A stretch of DNA of 33,179 nt. It comes from JBFJKD01 sp041601945. Its GTDB lineage: Bacteria; Pseudomonadota; Gammaproteobacteria; Pseudomonadales; Porticoccaceae. The notes beneath the pieces are model-generated. The model saw nothing but the letters and a program-made list of their open reading frames with translations, did not search any database and was not told the origin of the DNA. Shown here in pieces: positions 6,613-16,022 of this stretch. Position 1 is the first letter of the stretch. The number at the start of each line of letters is the position of its first letter. The stretch is from contig JBFIHG010000031.1 of assembly GCA_041601945.1 (NCBI GenBank), positions 1 through 33,179 of the forward strand, given 5' to 3'. Made by a program: the position numbers and the translations under genes.

Positions 6613-8802
6613 ATGGGTCAACGCATTCAGGCGAGTGGATTACACATAGACGAAGAACTGTATCGGCTAATTACTGACGACGCATTGCCGGGTAGTGGAG
6701 TTGCGGTAGAAGATTTCTGGGCTTCTCTGGCAGAAATTATTAACGAATTTGCGCCGCGTAACCGCGCATTATTGGCGGTGCGCGAAACCCTGCAGTCAAA
6801 AATAGATAATTGGCATCGTGAGCGCGGGGTGGGCCCGATTGATGTCGATGCATATAAAGCATTCTTAACTGACATCGGTTATCTGGTGTCCGCGGGTGAA
6901 AGTTTTCAGATTACCACCACCGGTGTCGATATGGAGATTGCAACCCTTGCGGGACCGCAACTGGTGGTTCCGGTGACCAACGCTCGTTATGCGCTGAATG
7001 CAGCCAATGCACGTTGGGGCAGCCTCTACGACGCGCTCTATGGCACCGATATCATTGCCGAGGACAATGGCGCGACTCGCAGTGGGGGCTACAATGCGGT
7101 GCGCGGTGCGCGTGTGATTGAATTTGCGCGCGATTTTCTCGACCAGGCGGCGCCGCTCGTGGCAGGTAGCCACAGGGACGTCCGACAGTATTTCGTGGAC
7201 AGTGGTCAATTGCGCGTAACCCTCGAAGACGATACAACAACCACGTTGCAAACTCCGCAACAATTTGCAGGCTATAACGGTTCGCGACAAACACCGCACG
7301 CTGTTTTATTGAAAAACAACGGATTACACATCGAAATTCAGATTGACCGCAATCATTCTGTAGGGCGAGACGACCTGGCCGGGGTGAAAGATTTATTAAT
7401 CGAATCGGCGATCACCACCATTCAGGACTGCGAAGATTCGGTGGCCGCTGTCGATGCCAGTGACAAGGTGCTGGTGTATCGCAACTGGTTGGGGTTAATG
7501 CAGGGCGATCTACAGGAAACCGTGACCAAGGGCGGCAGTGAGTTTGTACGTAAACTGGCGGACGATCGCACCTATCATGATCCTGCTGGCGGCTCGCTTA
7601 CGCTGTCCGGCCGCAGCCTTATGCTGGTGCGCAACGTGGGTTTGTTGATGAATACCGACGCGGTACTCGACAACAATGGTGCCGAGATTCCGGAGGGAAT
7701 TCTCGATGCCATGGTGACCAGCCTGATCGCCAAGCACGATTTGTTGGGTAAAGAAACCATCAGAAATAGTCGTGCAGGCAGCATCTATATTGTAAAACCA
7801 AAGATGCACGGCCCCGACGAAGTTGCTTTTACCGTGGCGTTGTTTGCGCGGGTGGAACAGGCCCTTGGCCTGGCAACGAATACCCTGAAAATCGGTGTGA
7901 TGGACGAAGAACGTCGCACTACGGTAAACCTGAAAGCCTGCATTCGCGAGGCGCGGGATCGTTTAATTTTTATCAACACTGGATTTTTAGATCGCACCGG
8001 TGATGAAATTCATACGTCGATGGAAGCTGGCCCAGTGGTACGCAAGGAACAGATGAAGGACCAGCCCTGGATAAAATCCTACGAGGACTGGAACGTAGAT
8101 GTGGGACTTGCCGCTGGCTTGCGGGGGCGCGCGCAAATCGGTAAGGGAATGTGGGCTATGCCGGATTTGATGGCGGCCATGTACCGGGCCAAGGTGGCGC
8201 ATCCCCAGGCGGGTGCGAGTTGCGCCTGGGTACCATCCCCCACTGCAGCGACGTTACATGCCCTGCATTATCACCAGGTGGATGTGGCTGCCCGGCAACA
8301 GGAAATTACGGCCGAGCTACCCCGCGCGCAGCTCGACGATATCCTCCAATTACCACTTTATCTCGATCGATCAAGCTTGACGGCGGAGGACATTCAGGCG
8401 GAACTGGATAACAATGTACAGGGTATTTTAGGGTACGTGGTGCGCTGGGTGGATCAGGGCATAGGTTGCTCCAAGGTGCTCGATATCAATAATATTGGCC
8501 TGATGGAAGATCGCGCGACCCTGCGGATATCCAGTCAGCACATTGCGAACTGGTTGCGCCACGGTCTATGTTCGACGGATCAGGTTATGCAGACGCTGCG
8601 GCGCATGGCTACGGTGGTTGATGAGCAAAATGTCGGGGACAGCGCGTATCGTCCGATGGCGAGGGACCTGGAGAATAATATTGCGTTTAACGCGGCTTGC
8701 GATCTTATTTTTAAAGGTTGCGAACAGCCATCCGGCTACACCGAACCAGTTCTGCATGCGAGCCGCCGTGCTGCCAAGGCACGCTACGCTGGCTGCAGCT
8801 GA
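6613..8802 (+). CDS. glcB: Malate synthase G
   Basis: The enzyme condenses glyoxylate with acetyl-CoA to malate, the second glyoxylate-shunt step. The 729-aa length matches the monomeric G isoform (723 aa in E. coli), not the roughly 530-aa A form. Mg-site segments MDEERRTTVNL and FLDRTGDEIHTS are present. The catalytic-base region LMEDRATLRISSQHIANWL places the essential Asp at about residue 633. Also present are GRAQIGKGMWAMPDLM and the acetyl-CoA-site SCAWVPSPTAATLHALHYH. The ATG at 6613 has GGAAGCAGG upstream. It reads in the same direction as the LysR gene 227 bp upstream and converges on the GNAT gene with only 11 bp between stops and no obvious terminator hairpin. With aceA it completes the shunt in this window. 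Confidence 0.98.
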   Translation: MGQRIQASGLHIDEELYRLITDDALPGSGVAVEDFWASLAEIINEFAPRNRALLAVRETLQSKIDNWHRERGVGPIDVDAYKAFLTDIGYLVSAGESFQITTTGVDMEIATLAGPQLVVPVTNARYALNAANARWGSLYDALYGTDIIAEDNGATRSGGYNAVRGARVIEFARDFLDQAAPLVAGSHRDVRQYFVDSGQLRVTLEDDTTTTLQTPQQFAGYNGSRQTPHAVLLKNNGLHIEIQIDRNHSVGRDDLAGVKDLLIESAITTIQDCEDSVAAVDASDKVLVYRNWLGLMQGDLQETVTKGGSEFVRKLADDRTYHDPAGGSLTLSGRSLMLVRNVGLLMNTDAVLDNNGAEIPEGILDAMVTSLIAKHDLLGKETIRNSRAGSIYIVKPKMHGPDEVAFTVALFARVEQALGLATNTLKIGVMDEERRTTVNLKACIREARDRLIFINTGFLDRTGDEIHTSMEAGPVVRKEQMKDQPWIKSYEDWNVDVGLAAGLRGRAQIGKGMWAMPDLMAAMYRAKVAHPQAGASCAWVPSPTAATLHALHYHQVDVAARQQEITAELPRAQLDDILQLPLYLDRSSLTAEDIQAELDNNVQGILGYVVRWVDQGIGCSKVLDINNIGLMEDRATLRISSQHIANWLRHGLCSTDQVMQTLRRMATVVDEQNVGDSAYRPMARDLENNIAFNAACDLIFKGCEQPSGYTEPVLHASRRAAKARYAGCS

Positions 8803-8813
8803 GTGCTTCTGAC

Positions 8814-9782
8814 CTAGAGTCGCATATCGCGAAATTCTGGGTCGGGCGAGCCGTTCTCCCATAGATTGTCAAAGTCGCGCGCCAGTTCCGCGGCAATCCG
8901 CGGCGCGTACAGTTGCGCGTAACCGATATAGCGATCCACGCTTTGATTGTAGAGTATGGCTTCTCTGTCGACGATCATAAAGTCGCTGTGCAGGATATGG
9001 GTGCGAGGATTGTGGGCACGAATTTCCACGCGGCTGGGCAGGCGTGCGTAGAACGCCAGCAAGCGGTGGCTGTGCTGAACTAGCCACTGCACATCTCGCA
9101 CCAGCAGATATATTTTCGCATTGGGGTGGGCTGTTGCGAAGTCGAATAAACACTCGGAGAATTCAGTGTTGTCGTATACGGCTGGGTCGAGCCGTGCACT
9201 GAAGATACGAATTTCCCGTTGTGCTCTGCCTGCCAGCAGCAATGCGTGCTCGCGAAATCCGTCCGCGCTGTCGAGGCGTATACGTACCCGCGCGGATGGA
9301 TCGATATCCACAGGTTCGACGGAAGGGCGGGCAGTTCTAAAGCGCTGTAAGTCCAGGCGCATGGGCAGGTGGGCTATGCCCGCTTCCTCGAGTTGGGCCC
9401 CGCACACCTCGAAACCCACACCTGCGTAGAATGGCACGGCGTGGAGTTGGGCATTTAACTGCAGATGATCGAGGTCGGTGTCGGCCGCTAACTTTAATAT
9501 GCGACGCAAAAGTGCGGACCCAACGCCTTTGTCGCGATAAGTCTTTAGTACGGCCATACGACCAATTTGATGGCCCACCAGGCGCGCCACCCCAACCGGT
9601 TGACCGGTTTCGTTATAGGCGATCCAGTGCAGCGCTGCGGGGTCTTGCTCATCCACCGCCAGATCCTGCGGAACACCCTGTTCGTCCACGAAGACTGTCT
9701 GGCGAATAGCGCGGATGACAGCCTGCGACGCTTGCCAGTCTGCCTGTTCCACGTCGATGGCAAAAAAATCTATGTTCTCCAT
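8814..9782 (-). CDS. GNAT N-acetyltransferase with additional C-terminal domain
   Basis: A 322-aa two-domain protein. Residues 1-150 are a GNAT fold: VFVDEQGVPQDLAVDEQDPAA is typical of the ElaA-like subgroup, followed by the acetyl-CoA pyrophosphate loop RDKGVG (83-88) and HAVPFYAGVGFEVCG. Residues from about 165 onward form a separate domain (LLLAGRAQREIRIFSARLDPAVYDN, HILHSDFMIVDREAILYNQS) that resembles a degenerate phospholipase-D-like or DUF7931-type module. The HSDFMIVD stretch lacks the HxK of active PLD enzymes. The acyl acceptor is unknown. The gene converges on glcB and is divergent from the gamma-glutamyltranspeptidase gene. A 12-bp palindrome AAACCCGGGTTT (9828-9839) lies in that divergent promoter region. 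Confidence 0.85.
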   Translation of the reverse strand: MENIDFFAIDVEQADWQASQAVIRAIRQTVFVDEQGVPQDLAVDEQDPAALHWIAYNETGQPVGVARLVGHQIGRMAVLKTYRDKGVGSALLRRILKLAADTDLDHLQLNAQLHAVPFYAGVGFEVCGAQLEEAGIAHLPMRLDLQRFRTARPSVEPVDIDPSARVRIRLDSADGFREHALLLAGRAQREIRIFSARLDPAVYDNTEFSECLFDFATAHPNAKIYLLVRDVQWLVQHSHRLLAFYARLPSRVEIRAHNPRTHILHSDFMIVDREAILYNQSVDRYIGYAQLYAPRIAAELARDFDNLWENGSPDPEFRDMRL

Positions 9783-9934
9783 GATAGCGTTCCGTGGCTG
9801 TCGGGCTTTAATAATACGGTATTGGGAAAACCCGGGTTTGGGTATAGAGGAATTAGTTATAGCATGTTTTACTAGAAGCTCAATACCCGACCGGATACTG
9901 CGGGATGTGGGTAAATCTGTTACCGGAGTTTGCT

Positions 9935-11689
9935 ATGCATAGTGCGAGTCGCAATTGGTTGTTCGTTATATTGTTAGGCTGGTGCGGCAACTGTCTGGCG
10001 GGCGAGCCGGCCATCATCGATTTCAAAGCGCAGTTTCATCCCGAGTACAGCGATCGGGGCATGGTGGTTTCCCAGGAAATGGTTGCCAGCCAGACCGGTG
10101 CGACAATTTTGGCTCGGGGCGGCAATGCCATTGATGCCGCTGTCGCTACCGGATTTGCGTTGGCGGTGACTCTCCCGCAGGCGGGCAATATTGGCGGCGG
10201 TGGTTTTATGATGATTTATCTTGCCGATGAGAAGCGCACCGTTGCGGTAGATTATCGAGAGATGGCGCCAGCCGCGGCTCATGCGCAGTTATTTGTTGAT
10301 GACGGCGTAGTCAACACCGACAAGGCGCGCTTCAGTCATTTGTCTGCCGGTGTGCCGGGCACGGTCGCTGGATTGCTGCACGTTCTCGACAAGTACGGCA
10401 CCTTGCCACTGGCAGAGGTCATGCAGCCAGCCATAGAGCTTGCCGAAAAAGGTATCGAGGTGACCTATCCTCTGGTTTTTTCCTTGCAGCAAGCGCAGGG
10501 ACGCCTCGCGCGCAATGCCGCCTCCGCGAAGTATTTCCTCGCCCCCGACGGCAATCCGCCCGGGGTGGGTACACGCTGGCGTCAACGGGATTTGGCGCAT
10601 ACATTACGCTTGATTGCGGCACAGGGGGTCGATGGTTTTTATCGAGGGGAGACAGCTGACAAACTCGTGAAGGAGATGCGCAAAGGGCAGGGGCTGATTA
10701 CACACCAGGATATGGTGAACTACCGTGTAGTCGAACGGGCGCCGGTTAGCGGGACGTATCGCGGGTATGACATTGTTTCCATGCCGCCGCCATCGTCGGG
10801 TGGCATTCACCTCGTGCAGATGTTGAATATTCTTGAGGGGTGGGATTTATCGGCGTTAGGCCACAACAGCGCCAGCTATTTACATCGCTTGATAGAATCC
10901 ATGCGTAGAGCCTACGCCGATCGCAGCAAGTATCTGGGTGACCCGGACTTCCATTCGGTTCCGGTAGCAGCGTTGATCGATAAAAAATATGCCACGCAAC
11001 TACGTGCCGGAATTAATTTGACCCGGGCATCCGCCTCGGTGGACATCGCGCCCGCGCTGAAACTGGTTCCCGAAAGCCCGCAGACGACACACTATTCAGT
11101 ATGGGATAAAGAAGGTAATGTCGTCAGTAATACTTACACCCTGAACTTTTCCTATGGCAGTGGTATTTCCGTACCGGGCACAGGTTTTCTACTCAATAAC
11201 GAAATGGATGACTTCTCTGCCATGGCCGGCGTACCCAACGCCTACGGGTTGGTAGGCGATGAAGCTAACGCGATCGCAGGAGGCAAACGACCGCTGTCAT
11301 CCATGACACCTACGCTAGTATTTAAGGATGGTAAACCGGTGTTGGCGACTGGCAGTCCGGGAGGCAGTACGATCATCACCATTGTATTACAGGTCTTACT
11401 GAATACCATGGATTTCGGTATGAATGTCGCGCAGGCTACCGCGATGCCGCGTATTCATCACCAATGGTTACCGGACAGAGTGTTTTGGGAGACGGGTATC
11501 AGCCCGGATACGATAACCGTACTGCGGGCGATGGGACATCAGCTCGAAGCGACCCCACGGGTAATCGGCAGAAGTCAAAGTATTGCCTCCGACGGCGCAC
11601 TGCGCTACGGCGCAACGGACAGCCGCTGGCCCGGAGGTGGTGCGGCAGCCGAATCCGTGGTTTACAAAGCGTCGCCAGTAAGCAAGTAG
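9935..11689 (+). CDS. ggt: Gamma-glutamyltransferase (gamma-glutamyltranspeptidase), periplasmic
   Basis: The enzyme hydrolyses or transfers the gamma-glutamyl group of glutathione and conjugates in the periplasm, recovering Glu and Cys-Gly. The precursor is 584 aa from the ATG at 9935, which has CCGGAG (9923-9928) upstream and a signal peptide: a short basic start, then WLFVILLGW and a cleavage region around CLA-GEP (residues 20-25). An upstream in-frame start at 9905 would bury the signal peptide. The autoprocessing site is QTTHYSVWD: the second Thr (about 385) becomes the nucleophile and N-terminus of the small subunit. PLSSMTPT and GSPGGSTI (oxyanion and substrate site) follow as in active enzymes. 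The acyl-CoA ligase gene starts 37 bp after it on the same strand, so cotranscription is possible, although no shared pathway is evident. Confidence 0.95.
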   Translation: MHSASRNWLFVILLGWCGNCLAGEPAIIDFKAQFHPEYSDRGMVVSQEMVASQTGATILARGGNAIDAAVATGFALAVTLPQAGNIGGGGFMMIYLADEKRTVAVDYREMAPAAAHAQLFVDDGVVNTDKARFSHLSAGVPGTVAGLLHVLDKYGTLPLAEVMQPAIELAEKGIEVTYPLVFSLQQAQGRLARNAASAKYFLAPDGNPPGVGTRWRQRDLAHTLRLIAAQGVDGFYRGETADKLVKEMRKGQGLITHQDMVNYRVVERAPVSGTYRGYDIVSMPPPSSGGIHLVQMLNILEGWDLSALGHNSASYLHRLIESMRRAYADRSKYLGDPDFHSVPVAALIDKKYATQLRAGINLTRASASVDIAPALKLVPESPQTTHYSVWDKEGNVVSNTYTLNFSYGSGISVPGTGFLLNNEMDDFSAMAGVPNAYGLVGDEANAIAGGKRPLSSMTPTLVFKDGKPVLATGSPGGSTIITIVLQVLLNTMDFGMNVAQATAMPRIHHQWLPDRVFWETGISPDTITVLRAMGHQLEATPRVIGRSQSIASDGALRYGATDSRWPGGGAAAESVVYKASPVSK

Positions 11690-11726
11690 TGAGTGCGGCG
11701 TGACATAATAAATTGAGGCCATAATT

Positions 11727-13445
11727 ATGGAAAATCAATCACCAAAACACACTGAAGCTAAACCCTGGCACCGAACTTACGAAAAATTGTCTTACGATTT
11801 ACCACTTCTGGTGGAGACTCCGCTGTCGTCGATTGTCGAGGAGATTGGACATCAGTATCCCGATGCGCCGGCACTGGCGTATATGGGGCGCGTTATCAGT
11901 TACGCCGAACTCGATGCCTTAGCCAATCGGCTGGCCCACGTCTTTCTGGAGTTGGGGCTCAAACCGGGGGATACCGTCGGGATTAATATGCCCAATATTC
12001 CGCAGTACGTGGTGGCGATGCTGGCCGCGTGGAAAACGGGCTGCGCGGTCTCGGGTGTGTCGCCACTGCTTACACCACCAGAAATTGTCTACCAGATCAA
12101 CGATGCAGATATTCGCATTCTGGTGACGCTGGATGTTCTGGCGACCACCACACTACCAAAAATTACGGGGCAGGTCCCGGGTCTGCTAGCTGTCATTATC
12201 ACCGGCGTGGGTGATTTGTTGTCAACCGATTGGCAAAAGGCTCCTGGCCCAGGTAAAAACGGCGACTCCTTAATCGAACTATCCGGGGCGAAGGTTGAGT
12301 CGTTCCTCGCGGCAATGGCGTCTGCCAGCGATAAGCGCGTATACACGCCGGTCAATTTTGACGACACCATTTTTATTCAGTATACCGGCGGCACCACGGG
12401 CAAGCCCAAGGGTGCCCAGTTGACCCTCGGTAATATGCTAAGCAATACGGGGCTCGGTGGTGCATTTCTTGGTTTTGAGAAAGATGGGGAAAACGTATTT
12501 TCTGCGTTCCCACTGTTTCATGTAGCGGGATTGTTCGTTGGATTACTGACACTACGTAATCGGGGTTGCTATCACCTGTTTCCGGACCCGCGCAACATCG
12601 AGCATATTGTTGAAACGATGCGTCAATCGCCGCCGACGTTAATGTGTAACGTTCCCACCCTTTATCAGATGTTGATGGATCACCCAGGGTTTGCACAGCT
12701 TGATTTCAGTAAGCTAAAAATAGGTTTTTCCGGTGCTGCTCCATTTCCTATGGAGCAAATGGAAAAACTGGAAGCGATTATCGGTAAGGGGCGCGTGGTG
12801 GAATGTTATGGTATGACGGAAACCAGTCCAATGATCACCGTAAATCCGCCTGGATTTGTAAAACAGGGCACGGTAGGCATTCCAGTTTTTGATACCGATG
12901 TAAAAATTCTTGATGTGGAAACTAAAACCATCGAAGTCCCTCTTGGCGAGCCCGGGGAGCTGGCTATATCCGGCCCGCAGGTTATGAAAGGATATCGTCA
13001 TCTGCCTGCGGAAACCGCGCGCTCCATGCGGGAAATTGATGGCGAGCGGTGGTTCCTGACAGGCGATGTGGCAATGATGGATCAGGACGGTTATGTGACC
13101 ATCTGTGATCGTAGTAAAGACATGTTAATTGTGGGCGGGTACAAAGTATTTTCGGTGGAAGTGGAGGGTAAGCTTGCCGAATTACCATTTGTGGAGCTGG
13201 CTGCGGTGGTAGGTGCGCCGGATCCGAAACGGCCGGGAAATGATCTGGTGAATTTGTTTGTGCAGTTAACCGAGCAGGGAAAATCGGAAAATCGCGATGG
13301 GTTGATTGAAGAAATCATGGTATTTTGCAAGGAAAATATGGCTCCTTACAAGGTGCCAAAACGCATAGAAATTATTGAGCAAATTCCGCTGACGCCGATT
13401 GGCAAGATAGACAAAAAACGCTTACGTGCCGCACTTGCAGCATGA
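11727..13445 (+). CDS. Long-chain fatty-acid-CoA ligase family (AMP-forming)
   Basis: A 572-aa ANL-superfamily enzyme that activates a carboxylic acid with ATP and CoA through an acyl-adenylate. The motifs are intact: the phosphate-binding loop YTGGTTGKPKG (219-229), the adenine-binding motif ECYGMTETSP, the hinge-region GDVAMMDQDGY and CDRSKDMLIVGGYKVFSVEVE, and the C-terminal catalytic Lys in PIGKIDKK. Length and motifs resemble FadD (561 aa), but the substrate pocket cannot be read by eye, so a sterol side chain, hydroxy acid or ordinary fatty acid are all possible. It starts 37 bp after ggt and ends one base from the oppositely oriented kinase operon. It is the only CoA ligase in the window and so the likely entry step for the acyl-CoA-type genes nearby. 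Confidence 0.92.
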   Translation: MENQSPKHTEAKPWHRTYEKLSYDLPLLVETPLSSIVEEIGHQYPDAPALAYMGRVISYAELDALANRLAHVFLELGLKPGDTVGINMPNIPQYVVAMLAAWKTGCAVSGVSPLLTPPEIVYQINDADIRILVTLDVLATTTLPKITGQVPGLLAVIITGVGDLLSTDWQKAPGPGKNGDSLIELSGAKVESFLAAMASASDKRVYTPVNFDDTIFIQYTGGTTGKPKGAQLTLGNMLSNTGLGGAFLGFEKDGENVFSAFPLFHVAGLFVGLLTLRNRGCYHLFPDPRNIEHIVETMRQSPPTLMCNVPTLYQMLMDHPGFAQLDFSKLKIGFSGAAPFPMEQMEKLEAIIGKGRVVECYGMTETSPMITVNPPGFVKQGTVGIPVFDTDVKILDVETKTIEVPLGEPGELAISGPQVMKGYRHLPAETARSMREIDGERWFLTGDVAMMDQDGYVTICDRSKDMLIVGGYKVFSVEVEGKLAELPFVELAAVVGAPDPKRPGNDLVNLFVQLTEQGKSENRDGLIEEIMVFCKENMAPYKVPKRIEIIEQIPLTPIGKIDKKRLRAALAA

Positions 13446-13446
13446 T

Positions 13447-14664
13447 TCAGGCGCTATCCAGTAGTTTGTTGAGTTCGGAAAGGCACACGTAGCCGAGGCC
13501 GCTGGCAAGATTCATCATTGCATCGAGGTGGGTGCGGCGGCCATGGGCGACGCGTAAGCTGGTGGCCGCTGTTATGACCGACATTTTGTAGTAGGAAAAG
13601 ACGCGATAATAAAATAGTTTTTTTGCATCCACTTTGCGACCGCTGGTCAGTTCGTAGCGGGCCAGAAAATCTTCCGTTGACATCAGGCTGCTGGCGAGCA
13701 AATTGCCGTTCTCGTCGTTACCGCCGAAAATTTCCAGACTGGCCCAGGCAAGATCGTCGTGATAGTCACCGAGGTAGGCTAGCTCCCAATCAAAGATGGC
13801 GTTAATAGCCAGTTGCTCTGAAAACATAAAATTACCACTGCGGTAATCCCCGTGCACAATAACGGGCGTCTCCACGGTCGGCATATTTTCTTTCAACCAG
13901 ACTAATGCGCGCTCCATCACCGGATGTGCTGACAAGGTATCTTCATTCCAGGCGCGCTCCCATAAACCGATGGCGGTTGCATTAGCTTGTGTGGTGCCTG
14001 ATGCGGGAATGTCGAACGTGGACAATTCTTTATTACGCCAGTCTATACAATGGATTTTGGCAAGGATATCGACGAATTGGTTAGCCAGAGCAGCGCGTAA
14101 TGTCGGGTTAAAGTACATACCTACGCCGCTGATTTTTTGAGTGGCCCCAGGCTCCGCTGGCGGTTTGACGTTGCCCTCAATAAAGCCCGCAATAAGCGCA
14201 GGGTGGCCAAGGTTGTCCCCGTCCGGGTCGATCCACAGTGCCTGGGGCACTGGCACCTCACCCCACATAGCCCGTAACACCTGATATTCCCGGAGGCGAT
14301 GAGTTTCGACAACGGATTCGCTGGGATCCATACGAATCATCAGGCGTCGGGTTGCGGTTTTCTCACCATCCGGGTGCCAGGTTAAATCGAAAACAAATTG
14401 TTCTTTGGAAGCGCCCCCCGGCAAACGTTGCAGGTTCGCGATGGTTATATCGGGCTGTGACGTTTCGTTTTGTAAGAAAGTAAGCAGGCGACTCTCCAGG
14501 CCGCTAAAATCCATGGTGTGTTCGCACGACTCAAGGCGCTTACGTAATTTGCGGGTAAACATCTCATCAACGCTACGCTCGACTGGGTAACGCGCACGCA
14601 TGTCAGCAATCCATTGTTCGGTTGGCGTACTGCGGTTTACCAGCGTCGGTGTGTAGTCGGTCAT
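13447..14664 (-). CDS. APH-fold phosphotransferase (acyl-CoA-kinase-like), paralogue 1
   Basis: A 405-aa protein of the aminoglycoside-phosphotransferase/choline-kinase fold. The glycine-rich entry LPGGASKEQF (81-90) leads to the nucleotide-site strand RRLMIRMDP. The catalytic loop HGDYRSGN (271-278) and the metal-binding DWE (292-294, the DFG counterpart) are intact, so ATP-dependent kinase activity is plausible. A 75-80 residue N-terminal extension precedes the kinase domain, making it longer than the roughly 350-aa LvaA/ACAD10-type kinases. These relatives phosphorylate the hydroxyl of 4-hydroxyacyl-CoAs, so a hydroxy-lipid substrate is inferred rather than antibiotic resistance. It is the last gene of a four-gene minus operon, 82 bp after its paralogue, and alignable with it end to end. 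Confidence 0.85.
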   Translation of the reverse strand: MTDYTPTLVNRSTPTEQWIADMRARYPVERSVDEMFTRKLRKRLESCEHTMDFSGLESRLLTFLQNETSQPDITIANLQRLPGGASKEQFVFDLTWHPDGEKTATRRLMIRMDPSESVVETHRLREYQVLRAMWGEVPVPQALWIDPDGDNLGHPALIAGFIEGNVKPPAEPGATQKISGVGMYFNPTLRAALANQFVDILAKIHCIDWRNKELSTFDIPASGTTQANATAIGLWERAWNEDTLSAHPVMERALVWLKENMPTVETPVIVHGDYRSGNFMFSEQLAINAIFDWELAYLGDYHDDLAWASLEIFGGNDENGNLLASSLMSTEDFLARYELTSGRKVDAKKLFYYRVFSYYKMSVITAATSLRVAHGRRTHLDAMMNLASGLGYVCLSELNKLLDSA

Positions 14665-14746
14665 TTTCCGAGTCGCTCCGCATAGAAGTGCAGGTTGCCT
14701 GAAAATGCGGCAAACCTTTGCTCAGCAAAAAAGGCCATTTGCAAAA

Positions 14747-15955
14747 TCACGCTTTGTCCAACAGTCGCTGCAGCGCCGATATACCTATGTAACCGAATCC
14801 GCTCAACAAGTTCATCATAGCGTCGAGATGGGTTTTGCGACCCTGGGCGACCCGCAGGCTGGTCGCGACGGCGATGACGGACACTTTGTAATAGGAGAAA
14901 ACATCGAAATAAAAAAGTCGTTTGAGGTCTACAGTGTGCCCGCTATAACGTTGATATTTATCCAGAAACTCCTGTTTGCTAAGCAACCCGCTGGTCAGCA
15001 CGCTGCCGTCGTCCTGGGGTGTCCCCAGAATGGGACTGGTAGTGTAGGCGAGATCTTCATGAAAATCACCGATATGACACAGCTCCCAATCGAGTATGGC
15101 ATTTATTCTATAGTCGTCTGTGTACATAAAATTACCGGACCGATAGTCGCCGTGAACAATTACGGGTTTTTCGACAACAGGCATGTTTTCCCGTAGCCAC
15201 AGCGCCGCATTTTCTACCACCGGATGGGCTTCTATGGCATCTTCCTGCCACACCCGTTCCCACCAGCCAAGGGACCATGCATTTGCCTCGGTAGAATTTG
15301 TGGCTGGCGTGTCGAATGAAGATAGTGACTTTTTACGCCAGTCAATGGTGTGTATTTTGGCCAGGTGCCTGACAAACTGGTCCTGTAGGCCGACCCTTAA
15401 TTCCGGGTCGAAATACATTCCAAGGCCGCTGGCTTTATCGCCGCCTTCCGGTTGCACAGTGCCTTCCAAAAAGCCGGCAATTAGAAACGGGTGGCCCAGA
15501 AAATCGCCTTCGGCGTCGGTCCAGTAGACCTGCGGGACTGGAACTTCGCCGTACATTGCTGCCAGAATTTCGGCTTCTCGCAAACGATGGGTTTCAACGA
15601 TGGACTCGCTGGGATCCATACGTAGAATCATTTTCCTGGTATCGCGTTTGCCCGAAGGCTGCCGCCAGGTCAGATCAAAAGTAAACTGTTCTTTCGATGC
15701 GCCACCGGATAGTCGATGCAAATGTTCGACGATAATGTCGTTCTGTCCAGTTGCCATCTTGAGATAGTCGTGGAGTTTCGCTGCGAGATTAGTGAAGTCG
15801 GTAGTGTGCTCCACATGGGCGCTGCGGTTAGTCAACTTTTTAGTGAGGACGGCGTCGAGTGTTTTCTCCAACGGAAAGCGTTGTCGAATCTGCTTGATCC
15901 ATTCTGGAGCAGGTTGAGCGCGCTGTTCCAGGGTCGTTGTGTAATACTTGCTCAT
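14747..15955 (-). CDS. APH-fold phosphotransferase (acyl-CoA-kinase-like), paralogue 2
   Basis: A 402-aa kinase-fold protein collinear with the downstream paralogue: N-terminal extension of about 80 residues, RLSGGASKEQF (81-91), RKMILRMDPSESIVETHRLRE, catalytic HGDYRSGN (268-275), metal-binding DWE (289-291), and a C-terminal helical region with SVIAVATSLRVAQGRKTHLDAMMNL nearly matching its twin. All recognisable catalytic residues are present in both copies, so neither looks like a decaying duplicate. The pair may act on different substrates or as a heterodimer. The upstream gene, 67 bp away, encodes the 189-aa unknown protein. Kinase function is well supported; the target is inferred from the CoA-ligase, SDR and monooxygenase neighbours. 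Confidence 0.85.
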   Translation of the reverse strand: MSKYYTTTLEQRAQPAPEWIKQIRQRFPLEKTLDAVLTKKLTNRSAHVEHTTDFTNLAAKLHDYLKMATGQNDIIVEHLHRLSGGASKEQFTFDLTWRQPSGKRDTRKMILRMDPSESIVETHRLREAEILAAMYGEVPVPQVYWTDAEGDFLGHPFLIAGFLEGTVQPEGGDKASGLGMYFDPELRVGLQDQFVRHLAKIHTIDWRKKSLSSFDTPATNSTEANAWSLGWWERVWQEDAIEAHPVVENAALWLRENMPVVEKPVIVHGDYRSGNFMYTDDYRINAILDWELCHIGDFHEDLAYTTSPILGTPQDDGSVLTSGLLSKQEFLDKYQRYSGHTVDLKRLFYFDVFSYYKVSVIAVATSLRVAQGRKTHLDAMMNLLSGFGYIGISALQRLLDKA

Positions 15956-16022
15956 GGGTGTTGCCTTAAAAATTACCTATTTGTTGTTTGTGCGGGATTG
16001 TTGTTTGTGCGGGACATTCAAG

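Noticed and set aside
9828..9839. Palindrome AAACCCGGGTTT in the GNAT/ggt gap
   Set aside because: A single self-complementary 12-mer without a known binding pattern; noted but not called as an operator.
14705..15196. 163-codon plus-strand open frame
   Set aside because: It is antisense to the second kinase gene, whose conserved motifs prove the coding strand.
13447..15955. Aminoglycoside resistance genes
   Set aside because: The APH fold is shared, but the motif style (GGASKEQF, LRMDPSES, DWELxxxGD) and neighbours fit acyl-CoA-type phosphotransferases, not drug kinases.
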